DNA of 64,000 bases from Oscheius sp. JU75 (Eukaryota > Nematoda > Chromadorea > Rhabditida > Rhabditidae). A program made the position numbers and the translations under genes. The notes under the pieces were generated by a model. That model saw only the letters and a list, made by a program, of their open reading frames with translations. It was not told the DNA's origin and did no database searches. This document shows positions 1-13,295 of the stretch, piece after piece (the stretch's first letter is position 1; each line of letters starts with the position of its first letter). The stretch is from positions 6,882,001 through 6,946,000 of the forward strand of contig JASJZC010000004.1 of NCBI GenBank assembly GCA_037178855.1, given 5' to 3'.

Positions 1-3000
1 GATCGCAGTGTCTTCAAGATCCACGGAGATTTCGTTGGTGCAGCCATCAAGGTATGGTTTTTGGTCATTGTGTGGTAAGACGGACAGTTTATAGGGTGCT
101 TCAAATGTGATGGATGGAAATGTGATGGCCATAAATCCTGCTGATGATCCCAAAACCCACATGTACATCTGGAACAACATCTTCTTCAGTCTGGGATTCG
201 ATGTTAAGGATCACTATGCTGTAAGTTCAGGAAATGGCAGAGGCCGAGAGGCAGAAAAACAGATAGACAGAGAGAACAGTGAACGTGGCAATGACAGAGA
301 CCGACAGAGACAACCTGTCTTCAGGAGCTCGGAGGTGACGCTGCTGCTTTCGTAGCCGTCTCGGCAGACCTTCAAGGAGTCAAGGCCTACTCTGCTCTGG
401 ATCTGCCCAAGCTCAGGACGCTCGGAATGGCCATCATCGATTACAAGGGCTACAGAGTCACGGCACAGAGCATCATCCCCGGAATCCTCGAGAGGGAACA
501 GGAACAGTCCGTAGTCTACGGCTCAATCGACTTCGGAAAGACGGTCGTCTCGAACGAGACCTATCACGAAATCCTGGACGATGCTGCCAAAGCCCTCCGA
601 ATCCTTCCACATGAAGTTCTGACCGGAGAGGGAGAGCAGGAGAAGAAGGTCAAGCTGTTTACGAGCTTCGAGACCAAAGGAATCGTCGGCAATGACAGTC
701 GCTACTATGTGCTGGATCTGCTAAGGACCATGCCCCCGGACGTGCACTTCATCGAAGGAGCCAGAGTTTCTGAAGCCGCTACCCAGGCCGGATTCCCCCG
801 TCCCTTCCCTCACAAACTGGCCTCGCTGAGACAAGAACTCATCGAGTTCTTCTATGAGTAAGTCTTTGTCATTTGACACAGAGACAGGAGTTAAGAGACA
901 AAAGCAGAGAGACACTGAATAGTCTCACAATTTTCAGAGCTCGATGCATGAAGTTCATTCGCAGTGTGGCTGCCCAAGTCAGACAGAGCCTCCCTGAAGA
1001 TAAGGCCGAAGCCGAAGCCCTGGAGAAGGAAATGGGCAGAATCTTCCTCGAGCTCTCGGAGGGTCGCGAAGCCGGTTCCGAGGTGCCGATCCTAAAAGAA
1101 GCCCTAGCTAAGGCTGCTGCTGAGGTCAATTCCATGTCTGCTGACAGTCTGGACATTCGTTTCAATCCGGACTGCTACGCGCCAACAGTCCGTCACGCGC
1201 CGGAAGAGAATCTGGAGCAGCAGAGGGCTCTGGTGGCCGAAGCTGCCGAATTCATCTTGTCTAGTCAGCTGCCGACAGTCTACACGGAGCTCTTGGATGA
1301 AAGCGTGAAGCCGATTGATGGAGCCGGACTCGTGGAGCACATGCACTCCCGAGGAGTCAATGTTCGCTATCTGGGAGAGGTGGTCAAGAAGGTTAGTTCT
1401 CTCTGTCTCCATGTTTACCTGTCTCTCTGTGTCTCTGTCTAATTCAATCGCAAACTCTCCCTCTTTCAGTTCAAGGAGACCCAGTCCTACATCCGTCCTC
1501 TGGTCATGGTCGAGCTTGTCTCTCGCTGCATCAAACACGTCTTCCGTCCTCTGCTCTACTCCGTCCCACAGGAACAGCTAGCCGAAGCTGTTTCTCACCT
1601 CCTGAACAGTGTCTTCGGCCACGGACAGCAGGAGAACGGTATCGCTGCTAGTGAGACCAAGACCTCGAAGAAGGGTGGTAAGAAGACGAAAAAGTCTGCC
1701 TGTGAATGGGCCACTGTTAATGTCAAGAGCTTGTGGAAGTCCATAGCTGAGGAATCTGTCAAGTATTTCGGTCTGGATCTGGAGACAGAGTCTCTGGATG
1801 AGCTGGTCGCGCGTCACAGCTTCCAAAAGATCTCCCTTCTAAGACGCATCTGTCACATGATGGGAATCCAGCTCTTGAACAAGGAGTTCGTCTTTGATGT
1901 CAAGTCCAAGGCACCATTCAGTGAGAATGACATCTATGGACTCTTCCCGGTCACTAAACATCGCAATGTAAGTGACAGAGACAGAGATAAAGACTAACCT
2001 TCTCGTTTTCAGCCAGCCGCCTCCGATGCCAAGAAACTGTTCCAACGAGGTCAGCAGGCTATCAACATGGGTCAAGTGAGAGAAGCCTTCGAGTACATTG
2101 CCGAGTCGGTTAACTTTATGACCTCGGTCTACGGAGCCATTCATCCCGAGCTCAGCCAGGGACTACGAAGCCTGGCCAGACTCTCCTATATTCTCGGGGA
2201 CAATGCCGAAGCCCTGTCTCAGCAGCACAAGGCCACATTGATCAGCGAGCGATGCAATGGTCTGGACCACTCGACTACCATTCAAGAGTACATTCACCTG
2301 GCCCACTACGCCTTTGGAAACCTGTTTATCACGGCGGCTCTTCGTCTTCTCTACCGTGCTCGCTACCTTCTTCTCATTGCTCACGGAGAGAAACATCCTG
2401 TCATGACTCAGATCGATGTAAGTTCACTGTCTCTGTCTCCGTCTCTCTGACTGTTTTTCTGTCTCTCTGTCTATTTCCCTTCGCATATCTGTCTTGCTGT
2501 CTCTGTTTCTCCTCTATCTTTCGGTGTCTCTAGCTGTCTCAATGTGACTGTTTCCAGGGAAACATCGGAGTGATCCTCTTCGCCACCCAGGAGTTCGATT
2601 CTGCCATCAAATATCTCCAACTGGCAGTCGATGGCACTCCCAAGAAGGAAGATGCTGTACGTCTGCGTGATGCCCTCCTCTCGCACATGTTGGCTCGCTG
2701 TCATGCGGCTCGCGGAGACTACAGAGCAGCTCTGAATGCCGAGAAGGAGACCTACTCCGTGTACAACACAATGTTCGGTCCGGATCACGAGAAGACGAAA
2801 GACTCGTCCGAGACGTTGAAGATTCTCACCCAGCAGGCTGTCAGTTTCCAGAAGACCATGATGTGAGTTTTGGTTCTTGAGATTTTTTTTAAGAACTTCA
2901 AAATATGCCCGAAGATTTGAGAGTTACTGCGTTTAAAAGCTCTCGAATGTGTGGCTCCCCAGTTCATGGGTTTTTTTTCGCACCCAAGCAGGCTTTTTCA

Positions 3001-3332
3001 AGCTTAGCAATGTTTTACAAAGTTGTAGAGATTTTTATGGGGTACAACTTTTCGATTTTTCTGGTCGCAAAATGACACAAAAAGGAACGAACAAGTGGGC
3101 AAAGGAGAAAGATCTACATAAACTTCAATTTTCCAGGGACCCCTCGAAGGCGACCTCGCTGGCCCATCTCATCCCGCTCCAGCAGCCATCTCTGACCTCG
3201 ATCCTCGAGATTCTGAACATCATTAATGGCTTCATCTATATCTACACGCCGTCCATGGACGACCAGAAGGAGAATGTGGCCGCCGAGCCCGCGAAAGAAG
3301 ACTCCAAACTTGCTGAAGAGGCTCTCGACTAG
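1..3332 (+). CDS. clu: Clustered mitochondria protein homologue (CLU/CLUH), 5' end outside window
   Basis: CLU proteins bind mRNAs of nuclear-encoded mitochondrial proteins in the cytosol and keep mitochondria dispersed. The visible part joins as exons 1-51, 95-220, 325-857, 938-1391, 1470-1967, 2013-2417, 2558-2862 and 3137-3332. All phases match and 855 residues are read to a TAG. The CLU domain is clear, with family signatures such as [16 protein letters not shown] and [15 protein letters not shown] lysine run, KKGGKKTKK, follows, and the C-terminal exons carry TPR-like repeats ([23 protein letters not shown]). The tail is acidic. Introns are as short as 43-46 bases. The N-terminal region lies to the left of the window. 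The gene is convergent with cyclin T. Family identity is very secure; exon edges are inferred from phase and GT-AG sites. Confidence 0.95.
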
Positions 3333-4103
3333 AGCTCTCTCTTTCTCTCTCTTACCATTGACACAATTTTGGTCTCTTCACCCCCTTCACAGCCTCCCCC
3401 TTTTCAGTAGTTAGAATATGGTTTTAGATCTCATAGTGTCGTAGAGCTAGGCCTTTAGGATTATTTTTTTTTCTTGTTCAGTTATACTGTTGATTGTTAT
3501 CCCCAAGTGCTCATTGTTTTCCCTCCAACCCCGTTTCAACAAAAGAAAGTGCTCAATTGTTTTCTCAATCTATCAGAGTGATCATAAATGTGTTTTACAA
3601 AGGGCTCTTTGTTAGGGAACGGGAGAGAGACAGTGGAATATGACCTCCCAGACCTATCACGAGCAGTGTAAGTGATAGCGCACACCAAATGCTCCAAGTA
3701 CCTCGTGGAAAAGCGAGAAGTTAGCATTCATGGCTCAGTAGTTAAGTTAAGTCTACTAATTCACAGAATCCGGGTTTGTACGTTTTATCTTCGTTCATGA
3801 ATCATGAACTTCACGGAAACACCGCTAGAAAGTTTTTTTTTGTACTACTTTATCGAGCCAGAATCATCATTTTCCCTCGTCTTTTCCCGTCGAATTTAAA
3901 GTTACGCTGTTCACCAATAAACCAGTCTTTGAGGCATTTATTCTCGTATAAATTTGAAAATCAACAAACAGAAATAACAGCTCCAGAATCACATCCACTA
4001 ATCAGACTGATAAAACAACATATCACATAGTGTACATCAAAATTCTATCTCTCTCGTAATAGGGGTACCCGTGTTGAGATTAGGTGCGTAATATGACGAA
4101 AAA
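3333..4103. other. Intergenic region between convergent clu and cyclin T
   Basis: This gap separates the ends of two convergent genes and should hold both 3' untranslated regions. An AATAAA lies near 3917. A weak tRNA-like stretch (GGCTCAGTAGTTAAG) lies near 3742. No convincing coding exon is visible. Confidence 0.6.
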
Positions 4104-7100
4104 TTATTCCAATTCTCCTTCCTCGAGCTCATTTCTAGGTGCTTTTAGCATGGATGGAGGTGCTAAGGCCTGAGGAATGCCGTAGCCGGACAGGGAGGGT
4201 GGCGCACGGGGCGGAGACAACGCCGGTTCCGGTTTTAACGCGCGATAGTCCTGAAAATTTTGTTATTTTGTGGGGGAAGGAGAGGAATTCTAACCTTGTG
4301 ATGACCATTGTTCCCATGATGGACGTTGTTCGAGGCGGGCACGAAGTGCTGCATTATGTCTTGTCGCGGCTTCTTGTGCCTGAAAGCAGATAGGTTAGAA
4401 ATGTGGAAATCTCGATTTTGGCGTATTAGACAAGAAGAATCGGCTATTTTTTTAAAGTCAAATTGAAAAAGGTCTAATACTTTTTTGTATTTTTAACCAG
4501 AGAATACCGTAAGACCGGTATCTAAACACTCTAAGACCAACAAATGTCATAGCAGGCATTGCAGACCTGGCCGAAATGTTCGCACCGGTCAGCTTGGTTC
4601 GTGGCGAGACGCTTGATGTATTGCTAGACCTAGACTCGATCTGGCTTCGAGTCCGACTCGGCTCTACTCGAGTCTAGCCGAGCCAAAAGCCCTAAAATGG
4701 GTCTCTACAACGGTAAACGTCCGATTTTCTCCTAGTTTGAGCAATGTATGCCTTATTCATATTCATTCACTGCTTTGGAAAGGAAAAAAAACCCAATTAT
4801 TCAATTCCGGTTCGACCGTGTGAAACCAAGTATAGCTACTGGCAGCCTTTACCCGAAGCACACAAAAAACTCAATAGAAGAGAAAAATAGCGGAAACAAA
4901 GGCTGTACGCTAAATTTGTATCCCCTCCCTCCCAGGAGTTCCGCCATGTAAGTATTTCGGCAGTGACCATGTTTATGGGCATTTTGGAGTTTAGATAAGC
5001 TATATAAAGTGATTCATTTTTTGTTCGTTTCATAGCCTTTTTGGTCTCCAAACCAATAAAAACAAGCCAAAAACCTACGTTTGCGCTGCATTATTGTCTC
5101 CAGCTCCGACGACCTTATTGTAGTCGCGTTTCCTCTTCTCCTCCTCCCTCCTCTTCTCTTCTTTCCTTCTCTCGCGATCTTCCGGGCGCTCTTCGCGTCG
5201 TTTTCCCTGCTCTTTCCTCCTTTCCTTCTCCTTCCTTCGCTCCTCTTCTCGTCTCTCATCGCGAGTTTTTTCCGCCGGCGGGGCTGGTAGCGGCGGCATT
5301 CCGGGCAGATTCAGCGGTGCCAGGGTTAGATTCGCAGGCAGGGACGACATGTCCGGAATAAAACTTTTCCTCTTCTCCGTCTCCGGGGGTGGTGGGGCGT
5401 TTTTACTCCTCTCTCGGTACTCATTAATGCCCATATTTCGGATCGTCGGCGGTGGAGGGGGCGGAGGTAGGAGGATCGAGTCGTCCGGCTAAAGAGTCAT
5501 GTTTAGGGTAGAAAATTAGGATAAGATACTTTTATATCGGCCTCGGAAGACCCAGAAGCAGTCTGGAGGGGTTGAACGAGTCCTTTTAGAGCAAACTTGT
5601 GCAGCGCCAGCTTGCTCTTGCTGCTGTTGTATATAATGAGGAATTCCTTCTCCATCTCTTCCAATTTGTCCAATTCCAGCGTACAAATTCCATGATACCA
5701 GGACAGGCCGTCTGTTCGCTTGGGGATCTGAAAGATCGTTGATTAGTCTTGCATTTACGAGATGATATTGTGGATTTCTACTCAAAAATTTGGGCTTAAC
5801 TAATTAATTTTCTTTTTAAACGTCGCATTTTACTCTTCCTCCAAATTCAACCCAGGACGGCTTCAATTTGGAGGAAGAGTAAAATGCGACGTTTTAGCCG
5901 GCTCAGCAGTTTTCGACGAGATGAAATGCCGATTTTTTGCTTGGGATCATCCGCATGAGAATAACTTAGACTATGCGTCATTTTTGTGCTGAACAGAGGT
6001 ATTCATTATAAACTGTTAAAAAACTCTAAGCATCAAGTGGAATCTCGTATTATGTTGTCTATTCAGAGACAAATTTAATCAGGATTTGGCCCTAAAACTT
6101 AGTGGGAATACAGCTACAAGAGTGACATGTTTTCCCGAAAATCTTAGGAGAACAGTGGTTTCTGAGATTTTCCGATACGGACAACTTCTTCCCCCCCCCC
6201 CAGAAAGAAGAGTTTTAGAGAGCAAACAGACGGCAAAAATTGTCCAAAGGATAGCGTAAACGCTGAAGTAAATAACTGATTTTTATCAATTTACTTGACT
6301 CTTTCTGCAGACAAAAAGCTACCAAGTTTTTCTGTCAAAAAGCTGACAAATCTATGGTTTTTTTGCTGCTGGAACAAACCTAAGGCTCACACATAAAAAG
6401 AAAAAAAGGCCAAAACCAGACTTGCGCCTTAGGTCCGGCCGGGCCGGGGCTAAGGCGCCCTGGGTGTCGGACCGGGCCAAAGCCATTTCCAGCGTTCCGA
6501 GTACGCAACAGAAATCAACTAATTTGGGATCGAGGTTACATTTTGCAATGTTTTGCAAAGTAGTAGAGCATAAAAGTGCTACAACTCTGCAGAACATCGC
6601 AAAATGAAAAAATGCAACCTTGACCTCGAACTGGCTGATTTTTTTTTTTTGCGCACCCTGAGCGCTGAAAATAGTTTTGGCTCAGCCCGGCACGCAGGAC
6701 GCCGAATCGGCCCGGCCCGACCTGTTTCGGGCCTGAGGCGCACGTCTAGCAGCAGCTCCGCACGTACCTCTCCGTTAAACTGAGCAGAGAGAGAGACACA
6801 GAGACAGTGGGGGCCCCCCTGCCAAACCTTGGCTGGTCTCGTGACGACATGAAGCGCGCGAACCACAAACTAGTCTATCTCACCCCATCTCTTTAGTTTT
6901 CTACAGAAAAAAAACCTAAGATTTTTGTGCGGGACTAGGGGTTCAGCGAGCGCCTATGCTCATGTCGTCACGACCTGCGCGGAAGGAAACTGTGTTTTTA
7001 TAGGCGAAAAGGATCCTTAGAGACAGCACCTCGTGACCTCCAAATTTGCAAACGATATCCACACAGCAGACGGCAATCTCTCCCGCCGAATAGCGGATCG

Positions 7101-10100
7101 CCCAGTTCGTCACGCAGAGCCTGAAAATCGGATTTTTAAGTATTCTGGATTCGGAGGAGCTGTGCTTCAAAATTTGGACTTGTAAGAAACATAAACTACG
7201 GTAAGAAGACATTTTTTGGCGGGATTCTCTCTATCTCTGTCTGAGCTACGCAAACTGTTGTATCGGCTAGTTGACATGTTCACGTTTTGCCATGACATAA
7301 TTGGCATGCTGTCCTCGCCAAAAATGGACTGTTTTACGGCAAAACATCTTCCTTGCAAGACCCTTTTTCGATTTTGAAGTACAAAAAGTGTAAGAACTCA
7401 CACGTCTGTGGCAAAGAAGTAGGCCACCTCGGTCAGTTTCTTGTTCCCGTGATCTGGAGCAAATGTATATTAATCTGGTCCCACACAGTATAAACTACCC
7501 TCTAGGACCTGACCAATATTTTTGCTGGTTAGCGTGAGCACGATCGGATGCGGCAGGTTTATCTTCAGGTCGAAGGCTGTGAAATGAGTATGTTAGATAG
7601 AAAAAAGGGCAAAAGAACCGATTGTTTGAAGAATAATGTTCTCCAGCTGGACGATGTAGGCCTTGGAATCGTTGAAGACGGTCGAGTTCTGTACATTGGA
7701 GGTATTAAGAAGTTTTCAGAGCGTTTAGGGCAATTTATAGATACTATTAGGCTAGAAAAGGGACTTTGATTTGGTCAAACAAAACCGCAAAGACGGTGTT
7801 TCGCACAAAAGTGCAGCCTTGGTAATACTACGGCAAGTACCTTCATATTTGAATTTCTCGGCAGGATTTAGCGCCCCAAATCGCCCAAGAATGTGTTTCT
7901 GATGATATTCGTCCAATTTTGCAGTTTCTAACCACGTTTTATAGGTTCAGCGTGTAAAAAAACATTCTATAGCCTGAAAATCATCGATAAACGCACCCTT
8001 TTAGAGCTGTCGAAGCTGCGGACTAATTTTGAATCGAAGAGGATCACTTGAGCATACTTTTACGGTAAAGTACAGATTGTTTTGAATAGTTTTGGACGTG
8101 AGTTTGTCTAAAACTGGGCCGGAGCTCTGCATCGAAGCTGGCTACATCAATAGATAGTAGCTGTTTTCGCTACGTGTGAGCTGTCAAGTCTGTGGCTACA
8201 ATCGGCTCGATTTCAAAGCAAAGAAATTTAATTTGAGCCATTTTTGGGCAAATCGGCATTTTTTTTTTAGTTTCTTACGGGTTCTAATTGGTCGCTAAAG
8301 GGTCTCAGCTCGGTTTTCATATGCTTGGGAAGCTGTAAAGCACACTAAGTTGTCATTGTGAAGCATCTCGAGTCAGTGGCTTCGATAAACCCAATTTCGT
8401 GTCAAACATACCGTTCTCTGAACAATTTAGCTATCAAACAAGATCATTTACAGATTCGTTACCCCCCAATGACTTCAAAACTATACCATATAGGATTTTT
8501 AGAGATGTAACTGCAAAAGATCGCCACCATCGCGTGTGAACTGCGGCAGTTGCGGCTCCATAATACGAATTTTGTGTGAAACAGGTCCATGTTAAGCCTT
8601 TACACCCAAACACGGCCTTTTCAGCCTCAGTGATGGTAGTGTCAGAAGTCTAATTTTGTCATTCTGACTCGCAAAAAATCAAAGGAAACTCACTTGAGGG
8701 AATCTCCTGTACTTGGGGAACTTGATGCCCCACCAGACGTGCACTATGTGGTCCAATTTCCTGGGGCTCTCCTCCGTCTTTCCTGCTAGAAACAAGCAGG
8801 CTGCCGCCACATCCTAAAGGACCGCAATTTGGCTGGAAATTACGACGAAAAAAACCTGATAGGGGAATCTCTCAAAGGAGTGAAAGTAGTAGAAGCGGTG
8901 CATATGGACGCTGGCGGAGCACATACAGAGCTGCGTTCTGGAAACAGGGCTCAATTTTGTATGTGGAAGTGGCGAATACTTACAGCTTTGAGGATTTGTC
9001 GCGCGTCTGCTCGTTCAGCTTGTCTACCATCTCCTGGATGCAGCGGGTGGCGCGCTGACGGTAGTCGAGCTCCTTGGCAGCCGGCCAGCCGTCCTTGATC
9101 GTCTGTGCTTGTGCCATCTGGAAAAAAGGACTTGAATTTAGCTGCGTAAAACACCCTCTTTTCCGATCTTCCAATCAAGTTAGAACCGAAAATGAATCTG
9201 GTGAAGAAACAAAAGAGCAACTTTCCGACGGTCCGGGACAATGTCACAACTTTTTCAACTACATTTCAGCTGGAAAGAGACGGAAACGGTTTGCTGTTTG
9301 AGAGGACACCTTCCAAACGTTTTAAAGTCTGTTTAAAATAAGAGCATTTTTCAAACGGTCGCGCAAAAAAAAAAAAGCGCTCTGATTTGAGCGTTTTCAA
9401 ACATCTCTGAAATCTTCCACTTCGGTTTTCCATTTCTCACTGGATTTTCTGCCAGATTTCAAAGATTTTTTGCACGTGAACGCTGCAGATCAGTTTTCTA
9501 AACCTAGAACGTAAAACTGATAGGGAAAGGACTGAAATTTGGGAAAAAGCCGAAGAAAGAACTTTCGCGGACATTTGAAAGTATTTGTATCGCAGCGCGT
9601 TTATAGCCGCGACGGTTCGAAAGATGCTATTATTTTTAAATAGGCAGGATAGACGTACAGAACATCTCTCCGACAAAAGTGGCATAAACTCAACAAAAAA
9701 AAGGGGTAGATTACGACACTGCGCCAGAAAATTACTTTCCCAATCTCATTCGACGATAATGCCGTTGGATTAAATAAACAGCATGAAAAGGGGAGAAACA
9801 CGGGTGGATTGTTGTGAAATCTCATAATGCGGCTTCTTAGTCTATTTCAATAAGAATGTTACCCGATATTCTACAGAATAGTGAATTACCAGCCGTCTAC
9901 GACGGCTTCGCCGCCCCTTAGTATTGACTTAGCATTTACAACAGGCGGCTTCGCCGCTTCTCCAAGTTCCCAAGTTTCCCCCCCAAAGCTGACTTGTCAA
10001 CTTAGTTCTTGACATGCCATGACTTGCCAGCTTTTTTCTCGTGGTGACGCACGGACGGACGGACACTATTGCACTTTAGTATTAGAGAGATTTTTGGAGA

Positions 10101-10660
10101 AACTAGTTCAAAAACACTAAATCGAAGAGATTCAGTTATATCTGACTAAATCCAAGAAAACTGGCAGCGACACACAAATGAACGAAGAGTGATAGGATGC
10201 ACACGATTCCTACTAAATTTTGTCAAAGTTTTTCCACAAAAAAAAACAGCCGTAAGCTCAATATTAACTCGAAACTGTGGCCAAAGTAAGTAGCAAAACC
10301 ATTCCTGCTTGCGGAGAGGATTTTTAGCTTTCTCTTTGTCATATAAAAGTGACAGGATTTCGGCAGCAAAATATGTGTCGGGCTCATCAGACCAAAATAT
10401 AGCTATTTCACCAGGTTACTCAATTATTTTTCCGTGTTTTGCACTCAAAAATTTGAGTAAAGCATCCGAAAAGTGATGTAAAAGGGGTAGGAGATGTATA
10501 GACAGATTGTAGCCGTTCTTCCGAAATTAAAAAGTATAATGTTTCCGCTACTTTCTTTTGTATTCTGCTTGGAAAATTGCAAAGCATAACCTACATCCTG
10601 CTTGCTGAAGAGCCACTTCTGGGCACGATCGTGGGTACTGCTGGTTCCCGGGTAGGCCAT
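4104..10660 (-). CDS. Cyclin T (P-TEFb cyclin subunit)
   Basis: Cyclin T pairs with CDK9 to form P-TEFb, which phosphorylates RNA polymerase II to release paused transcription in the nucleus. Twelve exons join in phase: 10660-10595, 9117-8984, 8937-8856, 8813-8694, 7688-7619, 7576-7499, 7453-7402, 7120-7030, 5727-5530, 5488-5079, 4379-4295 and 4250-4104, giving 510 residues. The order matches cyclin T: KWLFSKQD, ELDYRQRATRCIQEM, HMHRFYYFHSFERFP, CLFLAGKTEESPRKLDHI, the second cyclin fold YFFATDVLCVTNW, then HEIPKRTDGLSWY. A proline run (seven residues) and a strongly charged Arg/Glu/Lys segment follow, ending EEGELE. A TTTTCAG 20 bases before the ATG suggests trans-splicing. The exon 8 donor (GAG|GTGCTG) is weak but is fixed by the family alignment. 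The 1.3 kb and 2.4 kb introns hold repeats. Confidence 0.93.
5818..5894. repeat. Near-perfect inverted repeat hairpin in a cyclin T intron
   Basis: Two 33-base arms (5818-5850 and 5862-5894) are complementary apart from one position near the loop, with an 11-base spacer. It lies inside the intron between cyclin T exons 8 and 9. It could be a tiny MITE-like foldback or a structured intronic RNA. No coding sense is seen. Confidence 0.85.
6421..6760. repeat. GC-rich dispersed repeat in a cyclin T intron
   Basis: This GC-rich stretch contains the segment GCGCACCCTGAGCGCTGAAA at 6649, which recurs at 25858 in the CFAP410 intron. It also has CGGCCCGGCCCGACC-type sequence related to 16740-16830 in the ARPC2 intron. 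It flanks a copy of the dispersed hairpin at 6546-6604. Nothing in it reads as a gene. Confidence 0.55.
9885..10085 (+). mobile_element. Nonautonomous transposon (MITE-like), short copy
   Basis: This roughly 200-base segment carries GGCGGCTTCGCCGC palindromes at one end and CTCGTGGTGACGCACGGACG at the other. The same parts recur at 30810-30975, in reverse and further apart at 22110-22860, and in degraded form at 41360-41590 and 43330-43490. It lacks the internal 545 bases of the 22-kb copy. It sits in the first intron of cyclin T. No transposase is visible. Confidence 0.7.
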
Positions 10661-11916
10661 CTTTGGAAAATACTCCAAGTCTGAAAAGTTTTGCTTTTTA
10701 AAAGTTGTAAAAGTTTATAGAAAAAAGCAATAACAGAGCATATAACTGTGTTTGGAAGGGATGACAAAAGGCTTCTTTCCAAAATGGAAGCGATTTCTAA
10801 ATCAAAATCGAATCGATCGTTTGGGTATAAACGTTACAGCTTTCTGGGAAATGTTTTAAGATTTTGAAACGGAGAAACGAGCGGGAAAATCACCATGCAA
10901 GGGAGAAAAGCAGATGAGAAAGGGAGAAAAAGCCGCTTCGCGAAGATGATGCGTTGCGGCTGTCCTTGGCGTGGTTCAAATATCGGGATCCAAAAGGTCT
11001 CGCATGGAAAATTGGTCAATTTCCATGCAGAGAGTGGGGAAGAGGGCAAGGAAGGGCCAGGAGGACATTCTATTTTCAGAGAGAAGCACAAGAAACAGTG
11101 AAAACGTGACTGGTGATAAAATACATCTATTTTTAACCGATATTTATGAGAGTTTTTGCAACAATTTGTTTAAGGAACTGTTCCCTATTTGATGGGCAAA
11201 CAAACTCCAATAAAAACCGAAAAGAAACATGTCAAAAAAAGGAATCGAGGAAAACGAAAAGAAAATAAAAGTGAAAAATTACTTTTTTGAATGTGTTCAA
11301 ATTCACGGCTCTAGAACATTGGCGCGCTTTCAAATTACTCGGTCTCGATCACAAAGGATTTTTTTTTATACCCTTTTTCCTCTTGTTTTATGCTTCTTCT
11401 GCTATTATTAAGTGGAAAACATGACAAAAAAAGGGAACCACAGGGCTGTTATTTAAAAGCTCGTTTGAGACAAAAAAAGGTTTGTGAATCAAGATCCCTT
11501 TATTTTTCTGTTTTACATCCAGGTCACTGCTCCAATTTCGCATAGAAAAGCTGCCGCTTGTTTCCAGAAGCATCATAATATTGAATTTCTTGCTATCGCC
11601 AGGAAAACATGCCTTCCTGACGGCAAAATCCAAGTTTCGAGTGAAGCAAGAGGAAATTTTGCTGTAAATGCATTGTTTTCTCAAATCATCGAGGTCTACC
11701 ATCTTCCAAACGATCTTTGACCATTTTCTTGCCTTTCTCTCACTAATCTCTGCAAAACTGGAACCGGTAACTGCGCTCAGACTTTGCGCACGACCGATGT
11801 TGATTGACGCATCTCGCGAACAACCTAGCAATCGTATTTTGTGCTGCTTTTTTGTACAAAATTTTTTATTTCTGATCTTTTTATATTATTATATCCATAA
11901 ACAGAAGCTTTCAGGG
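10661..11916. other. Divergent intergenic region, cyclin T / SDHC
   Basis: This 1.25 kb separates the start codons of cyclin T (-) and SDHC (+) and must hold both promoters. It is AT-rich. A minus-strand reading frame of about 147 codons at 11388-11831 has no recognisable domain and no splice context, so I do not call it. The SDHC trans-splice acceptor, GCTTTCAG, ends at 11914. Confidence 0.5.
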
Positions 11917-13134
11917 ATGCTGGTCCCCAGTACCATTGCTCTGCGTTGCAACCAGCGCCTCCTGAATCTCCGAGTCCTTTCCACGAGCTCCGTGCGGGCT
12001 GATCAGGTAATTCAGCATTTTAACCGACAAAAAGTTGATTTAGATCAAAACACCAGTGCAACAGTTTGGATGGGAGTATCTGCAACGTCAGAAGGCTCTC
12101 AACAGACCCATCTCTCCTCATCTCTCCATCTACCAGCCACAGCTCACATGGGTGGTTAGTTTTTCTGAATAATTACTGTTCTTCGCGGTCAGAAAATCGA
12201 TTATTTGCGACAAAATAGCCAGAAAGAACCGTAAAGCGTTCCTTTAATGGTTAAGTAACATAACGAGTTGTCAACTGAATCTATGCTGTCCAAAGTTTCC
12301 CGCGACCGCCTCTCCTTTTTCAAAAGTTCTCTCTTTTATTTTTCAGTAGCTGAGTACTCTCTCTAGGTAGTAAAAATTGAATCCGAGAAAGCTGTCAACA
12401 GGACCTTTTCCCAGATTACGAAGCTGATAAATTGGTCGAAGAGATCCGTATCACCACAATTTTGTACCTCCCACAAAAAATGGTCTGTCAGTTGCATGAT
12501 CTGTCTCTCTATGTGATGAAAACTGGTGTCTTTGACTTGTGTTTAAACATTCGGTAATAGTTCGGCAGGCGGCTCGTTCCGTTCAAACGGGTTTCGCGCG
12601 CATTTTTGAATTTGGCGGGACTGCTTAATATACAAGGCAGCTAGTACTAGGAGTCACATAGGAGTTCTCTGATTTGTTCCAAAAAGATGGACAGCCTTAG
12701 CTCACGAAATTTCCCCTTTTCATCCCGGAACCCGTCAAATCTACTTCATTTCAGGTCTCCGGAGCGCATCGTATCTCCGGCTGCATCATGGCCGGCACTC
12801 TGCTGGTCGGAGGTGTCGGCTTTGCCGTTCTCCCCATCGATTTCACGACTTTCGTGAGCTTCCTCCAAGGACTCAACCTCCCCGTCGTCGTTACCGCCGC
12901 CTTCAAGGTGAATTTAAATACTTTGATGGGAAACCTTCAATTTAGTTCATCATCGCCTTCCCCATCATCTTCCACACCCTGAACGGCATTCGTTTCCTCG
13001 GATTTGATCTCGCCAAGGGCGTCGACAACATTGGACAGGTCTACAAGAGCGGCTATTTGGTGCTGGCCCTCTCGACAATCATCGCCCTGGCCATTGTGGC
13101 CAATTCCTATGCTTCCAAGAAGGACAAGCAGTAA
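11917..13134 (+). CDS. mev-1: Succinate dehydrogenase cytochrome b560 subunit (SDHC; cyt-1/mev-1 type)
   Basis: SDHC anchors mitochondrial complex II in the inner membrane and helps bind haem b and ubiquinone. Exons 11917-12006, 12065-12151, 12755-12907 and 12946-13134 join in phase to 172 residues, the usual size. The family signature RPISPHLSIYQPQLTW is followed by HRISG and three hydrophobic helices. The FHTLNGIRFLGFD segment supplies the conserved haem-side histidine. The N-terminus is basic and lacks acids, as in a mitochondrial presequence. The ATG lies two bases after GCTTTCAG, a likely spliced-leader acceptor. ced-9 begins 179 bases after the stop on the same strand. This is the same pairing as the C. 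elegans cyt-1 (mev-1)/ced-9 operon, so the two are probably co-transcribed. Confidence 0.95.
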
Positions 13135-13295
13135 ATTTTCGACAATATGAGAGAAATTAATCGGATATATAGTGCGTTTTGTGTATAAACTCGTAGAATG
13201 AAGCGTTCATTGATGGTGTTTATGTTGTGTAAAATATAGCTTTGTTAGCTAAATATTACCTACTTTGTAGCGCTAAATGTGTAATTTCAATAATA

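Noticed and set aside
9115-9120. ATG directly after TTTCCAG at 9117 as the cyclin T start
   Set aside because: An upstream exon at 10660-10595 (ending KWLFSKQD) joins in phase and supplies the conserved cyclin T N-terminus, so this Met is internal.
11388-11831. 147-codon minus-strand frame between cyclin T and SDHC
   Set aside because: AT-rich composition, no domain, no exon partners, and it overlaps other random open frames in the same promoter gap.
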